In this document: piece by piece, positions 1 through 8,237 of the stretch
Layout: every line of letters begins with the position of its first letter
How positions within the stretch are numbered: the first letter of the stretch is position 1
From: Rickettsiales bacterium
GTDB taxonomy: Bacteria > Pseudomonadota > Alphaproteobacteria > TMED109
NCBI GenBank assembly: GCA_002689905.1
Contig: NZIN01000028.1
Location: 1 to 36,620 of the forward strand
Reading direction: 5' to 3'
Length of the DNA stretch: 36,620 nt
Made by a program: the position numbers and the translations under genes
The notes under the pieces: generated by a model
What the model was told of the DNA's origin: nothing
Database searches by the model: none
The model's input: the letters and a program-made list of their open reading frames with translations, nothing else

Positions 1-116
1 AGAAAAGTAAATATGATTGAATTACTAATTGCTATTTTATAGTATACTGATTATAAAATAAAAAAAAAATAAATTATTATTACTTAAATAGACTTACATA
101 GAAAATGTGATACTTA

Positions 117-1085
117 ATGGCAATGACACTACATCAATTAAAAATATTTTGGGCAGTAGCTCAGGCTAAATCATATACTAAAGCTTCTAAAATATTAGGA
201 TTGGCTCAGCCTTCTTTATCACAGCAAATATCGAAATTAGAAGAGGATTTAGGGTCTAGATTATTTAATAGGGGATTTAGCAAAATAGATCTTACTGACG
301 CAGGTGCATATTTATGTTCTAGAGCAGAACAAATTATTGCAAGTATTGAAGAAACAGAAGAAGGAATAAAAGAGTTTTCAAAAAATACTAGGGGTATATT
401 AAAAGTAGGAATGCTATCTTCTGTTGCTAGAAATTTACTTCCTACTACGATGCAAATATTTTCTAAAATCCTACCTAATATAGAGATTAATGTATTAGAA
501 GTAACGCCAGCAGAAGCAATTGATTTATTATATGCAAGACAATTAAGTGTTGCCGTTGTAGCCGAAGACTCTTTAGCTGCATCAAACTTATCTTTTTCTA
601 AGAAAGAAATATTTTCTGATCCTTATGTTTTAGCAGTTCCGAGGCAACTTGATTTACATAAAATAGATAGTTTCACAGATCTAAATCAAAATAATCAGAA
701 TATTTTAAGTTCAAATATAGTTTTTGAGTTTGGGAGTCAGCACAAGAAGAGAATAGAGGACTGGTTCAAAAAAAACCTTAATTCTAAAAAAATTATAGCT
801 CATACTAGATCTTACGAAGTAGCATTATCAATGGTAGAAGCAAAATTGGGAGTAGTAGTTCTTCCAGCTTTAACAGCATTAGTAGGTTTTGGAAGATCTT
901 ATGATGTTAATTTATATCAAACAGACCTATCAGACAGAAGGTTAGTATCCTTAACACCAAAACAGTATGAGCAATTAGAACCATCAAAAAGTTTTATCAA
1001 AAGTTTAGAAGAGGCTGGAAAAAAACTTAATCTACCAAAAATAAAAGGTATACCTAATATTTTAAAAAATGTTTATAAAGACTAA
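117..1085 (+). CDS. LysR-family transcriptional regulator
   Basis: A 322-residue DNA-binding regulator of normal LysR length. The N-terminal winged helix-turn-helix spans about residues 5-64, with the recognition-helix pattern QPSLSQQISKLEEDLG followed by RLF. The rest (about 92-295) looks like the periplasmic-binding-protein-like effector domain, including the family-typical VEAKLGVVVLPA stretch. The start could be the ATG at 117 or the one two codons later (123). Neither has an obvious Shine-Dalgarno site. The 116 bases upstream hold only AT-rich sequence with loose TTGAAT (17-22) and TATACT (43-48) elements at poor spacing. LysR proteins usually control a divergent or adjacent target; none is visible on the left, so the target and effector are unknown. 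The MBL gene follows 39 bases downstream. Confidence 0.9.
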   Translation: MAMTLHQLKIFWAVAQAKSYTKASKILGLAQPSLSQQISKLEEDLGSRLFNRGFSKIDLTDAGAYLCSRAEQIIASIEETEEGIKEFSKNTRGILKVGMLSSVARNLLPTTMQIFSKILPNIEINVLEVTPAEAIDLLYARQLSVAVVAEDSLAASNLSFSKKEIFSDPYVLAVPRQLDLHKIDSFTDLNQNNQNILSSNIVFEFGSQHKKRIEDWFKKNLNSKKIIAHTRSYEVALSMVEAKLGVVVLPALTALVGFGRSYDVNLYQTDLSDRRLVSLTPKQYEQLEPSKSFIKSLEEAGKKLNLPKIKGIPNILKNVYKD

Positions 1086-1124
1086 ATTATATAATAGTAT
1101 TTTACTTATGAAGATGAAAAAAAA

Positions 1125-1937
1125 ATGCAGCTAAAGTTTTGGGGAGTTAGAGGCAGTATTCCTACGCCAGGAAACAGTTTCGTTAAATATGGCGGCAATA
1201 CTTCCTGTATAGAGTTAAATGTTGACGGCCAAATTATAATATTAGATATGGGGTCAGGGTTAGTTAATTTAGGTAATCACTTAATAAAGAATAATATTAA
1301 GAAATTTGATATTTTAATTTCTCATTTTCATTATGATCATACTTGTGGATTACCATTTTTTGCACCAGCTTATACAAAAGGTTTTGAATTTTCAATTAGA
1401 GCTGGCAATGAAGAAACTAGAAGTAATACTCTAGAAGTTCTAAAAAAACAAATTTCTAGTCCGTCATTTCCAATTACTATAGATAAATTTTTAGCTGATG
1501 TGAAATATCTTGATTTTGATATTAATAAAGACTTTTTTATTGGGAAGGTTAAGGTCAGAACTACAAACTTGAATCACCCTAACGGCGCAACTGGTTATAG
1601 AATAGAATTTAACAATAAATCTATTTGTTACATTACAGATCATGAACATGAAGTTAAAGTTAAAAATCAAAAATTAGTTAATTTTTTAAAAGACGCGGAT
1701 GTATTAATTTATGACTCCACTTATGATGATGATAATTTTAGAAATTATATAGGTTGGGGCCACTCTACCTGGCAAGAAGCAGTTAGGCTTACAAAAGACT
1801 GTAATATAAAAAAACTATTTATTTTTCATCATAACCCTGAACATGATGATACAAAAATGGATGAGATACAAAAAAAGTGTAGGGATATGAATGAAAATTA
1901 TATTGTGGCTAAAGAAGGAATGTTTGAGAAAATATAA
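1125..1937 (+). CDS. Metallo-beta-lactamase-fold hydrolase (FWGVRGSIPTPG family)
   Basis: A 270-residue MBL-fold protein. It starts with the family signature FWGVRGSIPTPG (residues 5-16), then YGGNTSCIE. The metal-binding motif HFHYDH is at residues 67-72. Further likely ligands are H151 (LNHPNG), D172 (ITDHEHE) and H235 (FHHNPEH), so the dinuclear zinc site looks intact. Family relatives include PhnP/RNase Z-like phosphodiesterases and many uncharacterised proteins; the substrate cannot be read from the sequence. The gene is followed after 18 bases by a small cyclic-nucleotide-binding protein on the same strand, which suggests the two work together. No good Shine-Dalgarno site precedes the ATG, but the N-terminus fits the family closely. 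Confidence 0.85.
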   Translation: MQLKFWGVRGSIPTPGNSFVKYGGNTSCIELNVDGQIIILDMGSGLVNLGNHLIKNNIKKFDILISHFHYDHTCGLPFFAPAYTKGFEFSIRAGNEETRSNTLEVLKKQISSPSFPITIDKFLADVKYLDFDINKDFFIGKVKVRTTNLNHPNGATGYRIEFNNKSICYITDHEHEVKVKNQKLVNFLKDADVLIYDSTYDDDNFRNYIGWGHSTWQEAVRLTKDCNIKKLFIFHHNPEHDDTKMDEIQKKCRDMNENYIVAKEGMFEKI

Positions 1938-1955
1938 AATTGTGTATAATAAGTT

Positions 1956-2318
1956 ATGGATGATAATTTAAAACAAAAGTTTTTACCTGATGAGTATATT
2001 TTTAGACAAGGAGAAAAAGGAGATAAAGCATTCTTGTTGCTAGATGGTAGAATAGCTATTGAAGTCAATAATGAAAAGGTATCTGAAATTTCTGAAATGG
2101 AAATATTTGGTGAGATGTCTCTGATCTTAAATAAACCTAGAACAGCTAGTATAAGGGTATTAAAGCCTTCTATTGTGTTGCCTATAGATCAGAAAATTTT
2201 GAATGAGTTATTAGATAAATCACCACCAATTATTAAATCAATGGTAAAACAGCTTTCATATAGATTATCGCAATGCGATTCTGAGATAAAAAGTTTAAAA
2301 AATAAAATGAAAAATTAA
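1956..2318 (+). CDS. Stand-alone cyclic nucleotide-binding domain protein
   Basis: A 120-residue protein that is essentially a single cNMP-binding (CAP-type) beta-roll plus a C-terminal helix. The phosphate-binding cassette is present: FGE at residues 51-53 and PRTAS at 61-65, which provide the Glu and Arg used by this family to hold the ribose and cyclic phosphate. There is no C-terminal helix-turn-helix as in CRP/FNR proteins, so it is not a DNA-binding regulator by itself. The last 25 residues are rich in charged residues and could form a coiled coil. Its position 18 bases after the MBL hydrolase suggests it regulates that enzyme. Whether it binds cAMP, cGMP or another nucleotide cannot be told from sequence. 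It ends one base before the convergent hlyD-like gene. Confidence 0.82.
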   Translation: MDDNLKQKFLPDEYIFRQGEKGDKAFLLLDGRIAIEVNNEKVSEISEMEIFGEMSLILNKPRTASIRVLKPSIVLPIDQKILNELLDKSPPIIKSMVKQLSYRLSQCDSEIKSLKNKMKN

Positions 2319-3425
2319 TTAATTTTTAAAAACTTTAACTCTAGCACTGAGTCCTGGTATTATTTTACCTATTAACTTTGATGGAATATCAATTTTAATT
2401 TTGATAGGAATACGTTGTACTACTTTAACAAAATTTCCTGATGCATTCTGTGGAGGAATAAGACTGAATGAAGATGCTGAAGCTGGAGAAAATGATAAAA
2501 CTTGACCTTTAATTTTTGTACTAGAAAATGCATCAATCATAATTTCAGCTCTTTGACCAGCTTGTAAATTTTTTATTTGAGTTTCTTTAAAGTTGGCTAT
2601 TACCCAAACATCTTTAACTGGAACTACAGACATTAGAGGCCATCCCTTTTTCATATAAACACCTGGTTCAACTATTCTATTTGCAATTATACCATCAATT
2701 GGTGCCCTAATATTAGTAGATTCTAAATCAATCAAATTTGTTTCAAGTTTTGCTTCTAATGAATCTTTTTTAGCTGAGTATCTTGACTTTTCAGCATCAA
2801 GCTTTTTAAGGTTTATTTCAATTTTTTTAATCTCTTTTCCTATTACTTGGGTAGCTATTTTTTTTGATTTTATATCAGTATCATATTGGTCAACTCTGTG
2901 AAGGCTAAATTCATACATTGCCAGAGCTTTTTCATAATCAGATTTAGTTGCATGATTAGATTTTAGTAGTTTTTCAATTCTATCTTTCTCATTTTCAAAC
3001 ATAACTAAATTTGACTTTTCTGAAGCTTTTCTAAAATTTGCACTTTCAATTTTATTTTTTGCTAATTGTAATTTTAATTTTTTTTCTTCTACTTTCAATT
3101 TCTCTGAGGCTTTCAATACTTCTAGTTCAGTTAATTTAGCAGTCGCAGCTTTAAGATCTGCTCTAGCAGTATTAACTTTAGATAGGAATGGAGCTTCATC
3201 AAATTTAACAATTATATCCCCTTTTTTAACTTCAGTATTAACAACACCAGGAACTGAGCTTACATAACCTTCTATGCGTGAGGAGATACTTGTTATTGAA
3301 CCTCTTACATAGGCATTATCAGTGCTCTGGTAACTAGATAAGTTTTTCCTTAAAAATATAATAATAACAATTAAAACTAAGGTTACTATAAAAGTAAAAA
3401 AGTAATGTCGATTTTTCATAAGCAT
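2319..3425 (-). CDS. EmrA/HlyD-family membrane fusion protein
   Basis: A 368-residue periplasmic adaptor of the kind that links an inner-membrane pump to an outer-membrane channel. One N-terminal membrane segment lies at about residues 8-25. The first half of the biotinyl-lipoyl-like domain follows (STDNAYVRG, then IEGYVSSVPG near 40-60). A long Lys/Glu-rich coiled-coil hairpin covers about 80-235. The second lipoyl half contains the family-typical APIDGIIANRIVEPGVYMKKG, followed by a beta-barrel region with WVIANFKETQIKNLQAGQ. These features fit EmrA-type adaptors of major-facilitator drug pumps. The usual partner emrB is not next to it: the 5' neighbour is tRNA-Ala and the 3' neighbour is a convergent gene. 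The start is either of two nearby ATGs (residue 1 or 3). Confidence 0.87.
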   Translation of the reverse strand: MLMKNRHYFFTFIVTLVLIVIIIFLRKNLSSYQSTDNAYVRGSITSISSRIEGYVSSVPGVVNTEVKKGDIIVKFDEAPFLSKVNTARADLKAATAKLTELEVLKASEKLKVEEKKLKLQLAKNKIESANFRKASEKSNLVMFENEKDRIEKLLKSNHATKSDYEKALAMYEFSLHRVDQYDTDIKSKKIATQVIGKEIKKIEINLKKLDAEKSRYSAKKDSLEAKLETNLIDLESTNIRAPIDGIIANRIVEPGVYMKKGWPLMSVVPVKDVWVIANFKETQIKNLQAGQRAEIMIDAFSSTKIKGQVLSFSPASASSFSLIPPQNASGNFVKVVQRIPIKIKIDIPSKLIGKIIPGLSARVKVFKN

Positions 3426-3460
3426 TTATAGCACATTAATAGCAAGTAAAAAAGTAATTG

Positions 3461-3536
3461 TGGTGGAGCCGAGGGGGATTGAACCCCTGACCTCGTGAAT
3501 GCCATCCACGCGCTCTCCCAACTGAGCTACGGCCCC
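3461..3536 (-). tRNA. tRNA-Ala (anticodon GGC)
   Basis: On the minus strand the 76 bases fold as a full cloverleaf. The acceptor is GGGGCCG paired with CGGCTCC, and it contains the G3-U70 wobble pair that identifies alanine tRNAs. The D arm is GCTC/GAGC and the anticodon stem is CGTGG/TCACG with loop ATGGCAT, which gives anticodon GGC. The T arm is AGGGG TTCAATC CCCCT-like. The discriminator is A and the CCA end is encoded. The gene lies 17 bases after the FYDLN-acid gene on the same strand, a frequent alphaproteobacterial arrangement, and may be co-transcribed with it. Confidence 0.96.
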
Positions 3537-3553
3537 TTATTTAAGTTTAGAGG

Positions 3554-3832
3554 TTAGTCTTTAGCGATTTCATCCTCTCCCGATTCAATTTCATCACCTA
3601 TAACGTTTTCTAAATCATCATCAAAGCCTACATCTTCTTCTAAGGATATTTCACTATCTATTTTTTTACTACTTTCTTTAGTAGCTATTTTATCAGATAT
3701 GATGATATTTTCTTTTTTAGTTGTTACTTCGGTATTGCAACGAGGGCAAACAATTTTTTCTTTATTAAAATCAAAAAACTTAGTATTACAATTAGAACAA
3801 ACATGTTTATTACCTCTCAGAGTTTTATCCAT
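3554..3832 (-). CDS. FYDLN-acid (TIGR02300-type) zinc-ribbon protein
   Basis: A 92-residue protein of an alphaproteobacterial family named for its FYDLN motif and acidic tail. Two CxxC knuckles (C12/C15 and C29/C32) form a likely zinc ribbon, and the FFDFNKEKIVCPRC segment is the local version of the FYDLN motif. The C-terminal half is strongly acidic and low-complexity, rich in Glu, Asp and Ser. The molecular function is unknown. Divergence from aroA and proximity to a tRNA-Ala gene match the arrangement in other alphaproteobacteria, which supports the assignment. Confidence 0.88.
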   Translation of the reverse strand: MDKTLRGNKHVCSNCNTKFFDFNKEKIVCPRCNTEVTTKKENIIISDKIATKESSKKIDSEISLEEDVGFDDDLENVIGDEIESGEDEIAKD

Positions 3833-3854
3833 ATTTTTCGCTCCATAATTTAAG

Positions 3855-3882
3855 TTGTTAAATTAGCTTATATAATTATGAT
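3855..3882 (+). promoter_or_regulatory. Candidate sigma70-type promoter for aroA operon
   Basis: TTGTTA at 3855-3860 and TATGAT at 3877-3882 are separated by 16 bases, a plausible -35/-10 pair, 44 bases before the aroA ATG. A perfect TATAAT at 3871-3876 lies just before it but is too close to this -35. The region is AT-rich, so chance matches are likely. Confidence 0.35.
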
Positions 3883-3926
3883 AGTTTTAAAATATTTTTA
3901 AAATTACAAATTTTCAACATAAATTT

Positions 3927-5279
3927 ATGTATATATTAAAAAAAAACAAAAAAAAATCTTCTAAATCTTTAGATAATATGGCAGTAAATAATATATGTTT
4001 AAAAGGAAACGTTGGGGTTCCAGGAGATAAGTCAATCTCTCAAAGAGCATTAATATTAGGTTTGTTATCTATAGGAGAAACAGTTATAGAGGGTATTTTA
4101 GATAGCGAAGATGTTTATTATACTTTGAAGGCTGTTGAGGCACTAGGAGGAAAAGTAAATATTGATAAAAAAAATAACTCTTTAACTATTACTGGAATAG
4201 GTTTGGGAAACTTAATGTCTCCCAAAAAACCAGTTTATATGGGCAATAGTGGAACGGGAACAAGATTGTTGATGGGAGTGGTTGCCGGCTCCAATGCTAC
4301 TGTAACATTTTGCGGAGATGATTCATTAAGTAATAGACCAATGGATAGAATTATAGAACCTTTGGAAAAAATGGGTGCTAACTTTATATTTTCTGATCAG
4401 AAAAAACTTCCTATTACTGTTTTAGGTGCAAGAAAGAAGGGTTTCACTATGCCTATTAAATATAAACTTCCTATGGCTTCTGCGCAGGTAAAGTCTTCCA
4501 TAATATTTTCAGCATTAACAGCAAGAGGTGCTACAATTATAAAAGAGCCATTTAAAAGTAGAAGTTATACTGAAGAAATGCTTAAAAAATGTGGAGTAAA
4601 AATAAAAACGAGTCTAGGAAATAACTATTCTAACACAATAGAGGTAAATGGTGCAGAGTATTTAAAGAACTGTAAATTTACAATACCAGGAGACCCTTCT
4701 TCTGCTGCTTTTTTAATTGTAGCTTGCTTGATTAAAGAAGGTAGTAAGATTACAGTAAATAATGTTTTAAATGACCCTATGAGACTTAAAGTTTTTAAGG
4801 TTTTAAAAAAGATGGGAGCAAAGATAAGCTTCAATAGAGTCTCTAAAAATATTTGTAATATATCAGCAGAATATTCCAAACTTACAAATATTTGTCTGAA
4901 AAGTAATGAAGTTGTTTCTTTAATAGATGAATTCCCAATATTATCGATTGCTGCAGCATGCGGTGAAGGAAAAATGTCAATGAAAGGTCTAGGAGAACTA
5001 AGGTTTAAAGAAAGCGATAGGTTTTTAGCAATAAAAGAAGGACTCATAGCATGTGGTGTAAATGTCAACTCTTTTGGTGATGATATGGAAATTATTGGAA
5101 AAAAACAAGTAAATGGAGAAGCAGAAATAAATTCTAATAACGATCATAGAATAGCTATGGCTTTTAATATCTTAGGACTAGTTGCACTTAAACCGATAAA
5201 AATTATTGGTAATAAATCAATAAGAACTAGTTTTCCTAATTTTTTTGAGACAATAAAGAGCCTTACCCAGAGAAAATAA
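3927..5279 (+). CDS. aroA: 3-phosphoshikimate 1-carboxyvinyltransferase (EPSP synthase)
   Basis: A 450-residue enzyme that joins phosphoenolpyruvate to shikimate-3-phosphate in chorismate synthesis. Visible motifs are GDKSISQR (33-40), NSGTGTR (107-113), PMASAQVKSS near 180, a DEFPIL segment, a KESDR segment and NDHRIAMAF near the C-terminus. The SAQVKS pattern and overall resemblance fit the class II enzymes found in alphaproteobacteria. The glycine-loop residue is Gly (G109), where some class II enzymes carry Ala. The start at 3927 gives an N-terminal extension similar in length to relatives; ATG 3978 is the alternative. It heads a long plus-strand operon, with cmk 3 bases downstream. Confidence 0.95.
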   Translation: MYILKKNKKKSSKSLDNMAVNNICLKGNVGVPGDKSISQRALILGLLSIGETVIEGILDSEDVYYTLKAVEALGGKVNIDKKNNSLTITGIGLGNLMSPKKPVYMGNSGTGTRLLMGVVAGSNATVTFCGDDSLSNRPMDRIIEPLEKMGANFIFSDQKKLPITVLGARKKGFTMPIKYKLPMASAQVKSSIIFSALTARGATIIKEPFKSRSYTEEMLKKCGVKIKTSLGNNYSNTIEVNGAEYLKNCKFTIPGDPSSAAFLIVACLIKEGSKITVNNVLNDPMRLKVFKVLKKMGAKISFNRVSKNICNISAEYSKLTNICLKSNEVVSLIDEFPILSIAAACGEGKMSMKGLGELRFKESDRFLAIKEGLIACGVNVNSFGDDMEIIGKKQVNGEAEINSNNDHRIAMAFNILGLVALKPIKIIGNKSIRTSFPNFFETIKSLTQRK

Positions 5280-5282
5280 TTC

Positions 5283-5945
5283 ATGAATAGAGTAATAATT
5301 ACTATTGACGGACCTGCCGCCTCAGGAAAAGGTTCTTTGTGTAAATTAGTGTCTAAGGACTTGAACTTTTATTATTTAGAGACAGGTTTATATTACAGGG
5401 CATTTGCACATCTAATATCTATTGAAGGTAAAAGTAAACTAGATGTTTCAAGCTTTATAAGTTTTATTAAGCATGAAGAATTTAAAAAGTACTTAAAAGA
5501 CACTAAAACTTTATACTCTAAAGAGATAACTAATGCAGCTTCAAAACTAGCAAAACTAGAGTATGTTAGGAAATTTATTGTTAATATGCAAAAATCAAGT
5601 ATCAATAACTATGATAAAAAATTTAATGGTATTATCTTAGAAGGAAGAGATTGTGGGACTGTTATTGCACCTGAAGCAGATGTAAAAATATTTTTAACTG
5701 CAGATATTGAAGTGAGGGCAAAAAGAAGGTTTGAGCAATTTAATAAAAATAAAAAAAATATTGAATATGAAGAAGTATTTCAGGATTTGAATAAAAGAGA
5801 TATTAGAGACAAAAATAGAAAGCATTCCCCATTAAAAAAAGCTGATGATGCAATGCTTTTAGATAATACAAGCTTAAGTTTTGAACAGACGATAAAGATT
5901 GTAAAAAATATAATTTTTAGTAGAATACCTAGTTTAAAAAAATAA
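5283..5945 (+). CDS. cmk: Cytidylate kinase
   Basis: A 220-residue (d)CMP kinase that recycles CMP to CDP with ATP. The P-loop GPAASGKGS is at residues 10-18, and the ETGLYYRA segment follows as in the family (usually DTGAMYRA). The ILEGRDCGTVIAPEADVKIFLTA-like region and the LNKRDIRDKNR motif of the NMP-binding and lid parts are present. Length is normal. It lies between aroA and rpsA, the conserved order in many proteobacteria. Confidence 0.95.
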   Translation: MNRVIITIDGPAASGKGSLCKLVSKDLNFYYLETGLYYRAFAHLISIEGKSKLDVSSFISFIKHEEFKKYLKDTKTLYSKEITNAASKLAKLEYVRKFIVNMQKSSINNYDKKFNGIILEGRDCGTVIAPEADVKIFLTADIEVRAKRRFEQFNKNKKNIEYEEVFQDLNKRDIRDKNRKHSPLKKADDAMLLDNTSLSFEQTIKIVKNIIFSRIPSLKK

Positions 5946-5979
5946 AATTAAAATATAATAATTTTGAAAGTAGGAAAGT

Positions 5980-7731
5980 ATGGATAAACAAATGTCTGTT
6001 AAAGCATCTGACATTAATATTAAGGCTAGTAAAGAAAATTTTGCGGAATTACTAGAGGAATCTTTCAGTAAAGAGACTAAGAAAGTTGGTGGATTGGTTA
6101 AAGGTAAAGTAGTGGCTATAGAGAAAGAATCCGCTGTCATTGATATTGGATACAAATCAGAAGGAAGAGTTCCCATTAAAGAGTTCACTCCACCCGATAA
6201 AAAACCACAATTAGGTGATGAAGTTGAAGTTTTTTTTGAGCACGCTGAAAATAAGTTTGGAGATGCTGTACTTTCAAGAGAGAGAGCTAAAAGAGAAACA
6301 GCCTGGGAAGTTATGGAGAAAGCTTTGAAGAACAAAGACCAGGTAAAAGGAAGCATTTTTTCAAGGGTAAAAGGAGGCTTTTCTGTTGATCTTAATGATG
6401 CTATTGCTTTTCTTCCCGGTAGTCAGGTAGATGTTAAAGTGATAAAAGATAATTCCTATTTATTAGGCACTGAACAGATATTTCATATTTTGAAAATGGA
6501 TCGAAAAAGAGGTAATATTGTTGTATCTAGAAGATCTGTTTTAGAAGAAGGTAGAGCCGAAGCAAAAAAGGAGATGGCTTCAACTTTAGAAGAGGGTCAG
6601 ATAATGGAAGGCACAGTAAAAAATATTACTGATTATGGGGCATTTGTAGATTTAGGAGAGATGGATGGTTTATTGCATGTTACAGATATTTCTTGGAAAA
6701 GAATTAGTCATCCATCTGAATTATTAAGTGTTGGTAAAAAAATAAAAGTTAAATTAATCAAATACAATTCTGACTCACAAAGACTCAGTTTAGGGATGAA
6801 ACAATTAAACGAAGATCCATGGAAAGGTGCTGATCAAAAATTCAAACTTGGAAATAAATATAAAGGAGTCGTTACTAATATCGCTGACTATGGGGCATTT
6901 GTTGAAATTGATAAAGGAATAGAGGGTTTGGTTCATGTATCTGAAATGAGCTGGAACAAAAAAAATACTAATCCTTTCAAAATAGTAAACTCAGGCGATG
7001 AGGTAGAAGTTGTAATTTTAGACTTTGATATGGAAAAAAGAAGACTTAGTTTAGGAATGAAACAAGCTATCCAAAGCCCATGGGACGAAATAAAAAAATC
7101 TTTAAAAGTAGATACAATTCATGAAGGCGAGATTACTAATATTACTGAATTTGGTTTATTCATTAAAGTTACTGATGATGTAGATGGACTAGTTCATATA
7201 AATGATCTATCATGGAAAAATTCAGTAGAAGAGGAATTAAAAAAATATCAAAAAGGTATGAGTGTTAAAAGTAAAGTACTGGAGCTTGACGCAGAAAAAG
7301 AAAGAATAGCATTAGGTATAAAGCAGCTAGAAAAAGATCCTTTTGAGTCTATAGTTACTGGAAAATTAAAGAAAGGAAGCTTAGTTACTTGTGTAATAGA
7401 GAATGTCTTAGACGCTGGATTAGAAGTAAAATTAGAAAATGATATATTAGGATTTATCAAGAAAGCAGACTTGTCACGTGACAAAGAAGAGCAAAAGGCA
7501 TCTAGGTTTGCAAAAGGTGAAAAAGTAGATGCAATGGTATCAAGTATAGATAAATCTTCACGAAAGTTATACCTCTCAATTAAATCTATGGAGCTTGCAG
7601 AGGAGAAGAAAGCAATGAAAGATTATGGGTCTACTGACTCAGGAGCTTCACTAGGAGATATTTTAGGGGCAGCTTTAGAGGCCAAATCTGATAAAAAGAA
7701 GAAAGATGATACAGTATCAAAAAAAAAATAG
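5980..7731 (+). CDS. rpsA: 30S ribosomal protein S1
   Basis: A 583-residue S1 protein that helps mRNA bind the 30S subunit. Six S1/OB-fold repeats are visible at about 37-102, 119-185, 206-274, 291-361, 378-448 and 465-535. Repeats 3 and 4 are the most typical, with DYGAFVDL or DYGAFVEI, GLLHVTDISW or GLVHVSEMSW, and RLSLGMKQ. The C-terminal tail is Lys/Asp-rich. A Shine-Dalgarno-like AGGAAAG precedes the ATG. The 34-base gap after cmk and 18-base gap before ihfB fit co-transcription, although S1 is often also transcribed alone. Confidence 0.97.
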   Translation: MDKQMSVKASDINIKASKENFAELLEESFSKETKKVGGLVKGKVVAIEKESAVIDIGYKSEGRVPIKEFTPPDKKPQLGDEVEVFFEHAENKFGDAVLSRERAKRETAWEVMEKALKNKDQVKGSIFSRVKGGFSVDLNDAIAFLPGSQVDVKVIKDNSYLLGTEQIFHILKMDRKRGNIVVSRRSVLEEGRAEAKKEMASTLEEGQIMEGTVKNITDYGAFVDLGEMDGLLHVTDISWKRISHPSELLSVGKKIKVKLIKYNSDSQRLSLGMKQLNEDPWKGADQKFKLGNKYKGVVTNIADYGAFVEIDKGIEGLVHVSEMSWNKKNTNPFKIVNSGDEVEVVILDFDMEKRRLSLGMKQAIQSPWDEIKKSLKVDTIHEGEITNITEFGLFIKVTDDVDGLVHINDLSWKNSVEEELKKYQKGMSVKSKVLELDAEKERIALGIKQLEKDPFESIVTGKLKKGSLVTCVIENVLDAGLEVKLENDILGFIKKADLSRDKEEQKASRFAKGEKVDAMVSSIDKSSRKLYLSIKSMELAEEKKAMKDYGSTDSGASLGDILGAALEAKSDKKKKDDTVSKKK

Positions 7732-7749
7732 CAAAAACTTAGGTAAGAC

Positions 7750-8025
7750 TTGAATAAATTTAATATAGTTAAAAAACTAGCTAAAGAGAAAAATCTAACA
7801 GAGAGTGACTCCCTTGCTGTTTTAACAACTATAGTTGATGAAATAAGTCAAGCGCTTTATGTTGGAGAAAGAGCAGAGTTTAGAGGTTTTGGAGTTTTTT
7901 TTACTAAGGTCAGAGAAAAAAGGTATGCAAGAAACCCAAGAACTGGAGAGAGAATAAAAGTAAATAAAAAAAAATTGCCTCAATTTAAAATGGCAAAATC
8001 ATTTTATGAGCTAATAAATAAGTGA
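7750..8025 (+). CDS. ihfB: Integration host factor subunit beta (HU/IHF family)
   Basis: A 91-residue DNA-bending protein of the HU/IHF family. The arm region RNPRTGERIKV and the preceding RGFGVFFTKVREKRYARNP-like segment are diagnostic. The position between rpsA and lapA is the conserved ihfB (himD) locus. The start codon is TTG at 7750, the first start in frame with the family N-terminus, preceded by AGGTAAG at 7741-7747. The stop overlaps the lapA GTG start, which implies coupled translation. HU versus IHF-beta rests mainly on the gene context. Confidence 0.9.
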   Translation: MNKFNIVKKLAKEKNLTESDSLAVLTTIVDEISQALYVGERAEFRGFGVFFTKVREKRYARNPRTGERIKVNKKKLPQFKMAKSFYELINK

Positions 8026-8237
8026 ATATATTTAGTTTATTAAAAAAATTAATATTATTTTTAGTTTTTTTAATTTTTATATCTTTCGGCATATCTAATA
8101 AGAGTTTAATCTACATAAGTCTTTGGCCTTTAGAAATGAGATTACAGACCCCAATATACTTTCTTTTTTTTGCTTCAGTTATAATTGGAATTTTTATAGC
8201 TAGTTGTTATTATTTCTTTAAAAGTAAAAAACAATGA
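8022..8237 (+). CDS. lapA: LapA-domain (DUF1049) inner-membrane protein
   Basis: A 71-residue protein with two predicted membrane helices (about residues 8-25 and 43-65) and a short loop containing SLWPLEMRLQTPIYF between them, followed by a basic tail. This is the layout of the LapA domain, a family linked to control of lipopolysaccharide assembly. The start is GTG at 8022, overlapping the ihfB stop (GTGA), and its stop overlaps the pyrF ATG. The name rests on topology, size and the conserved position between ihfB and pyrF. Confidence 0.8.
   Translation: MNIFSLLKKLILFLVFLIFISFGISNKSLIYISLWPLEMRLQTPIYFLFFASVIIGIFIASCYYFFKSKKQ

Noticed and set aside
3871..3876. Perfect TATAAT as the aroA -10 element
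   Set aside because: Only 10 bases separate it from the visible TTGTTA; the TATGAT six bases later gives a normal 16-base spacer. It may still act with another -35.
4625..5068. A 147-codon minus-strand frame inside aroA
   Set aside because: It is antisense to conserved EPSP synthase motifs, with no recognisable domain and no ribosome-binding site.
5934..6356. A 140-codon minus-strand frame over the start of rpsA
   Set aside because: It lies antisense to S1 repeat coding sequence, is Ser/Leu-rich and has no family features.
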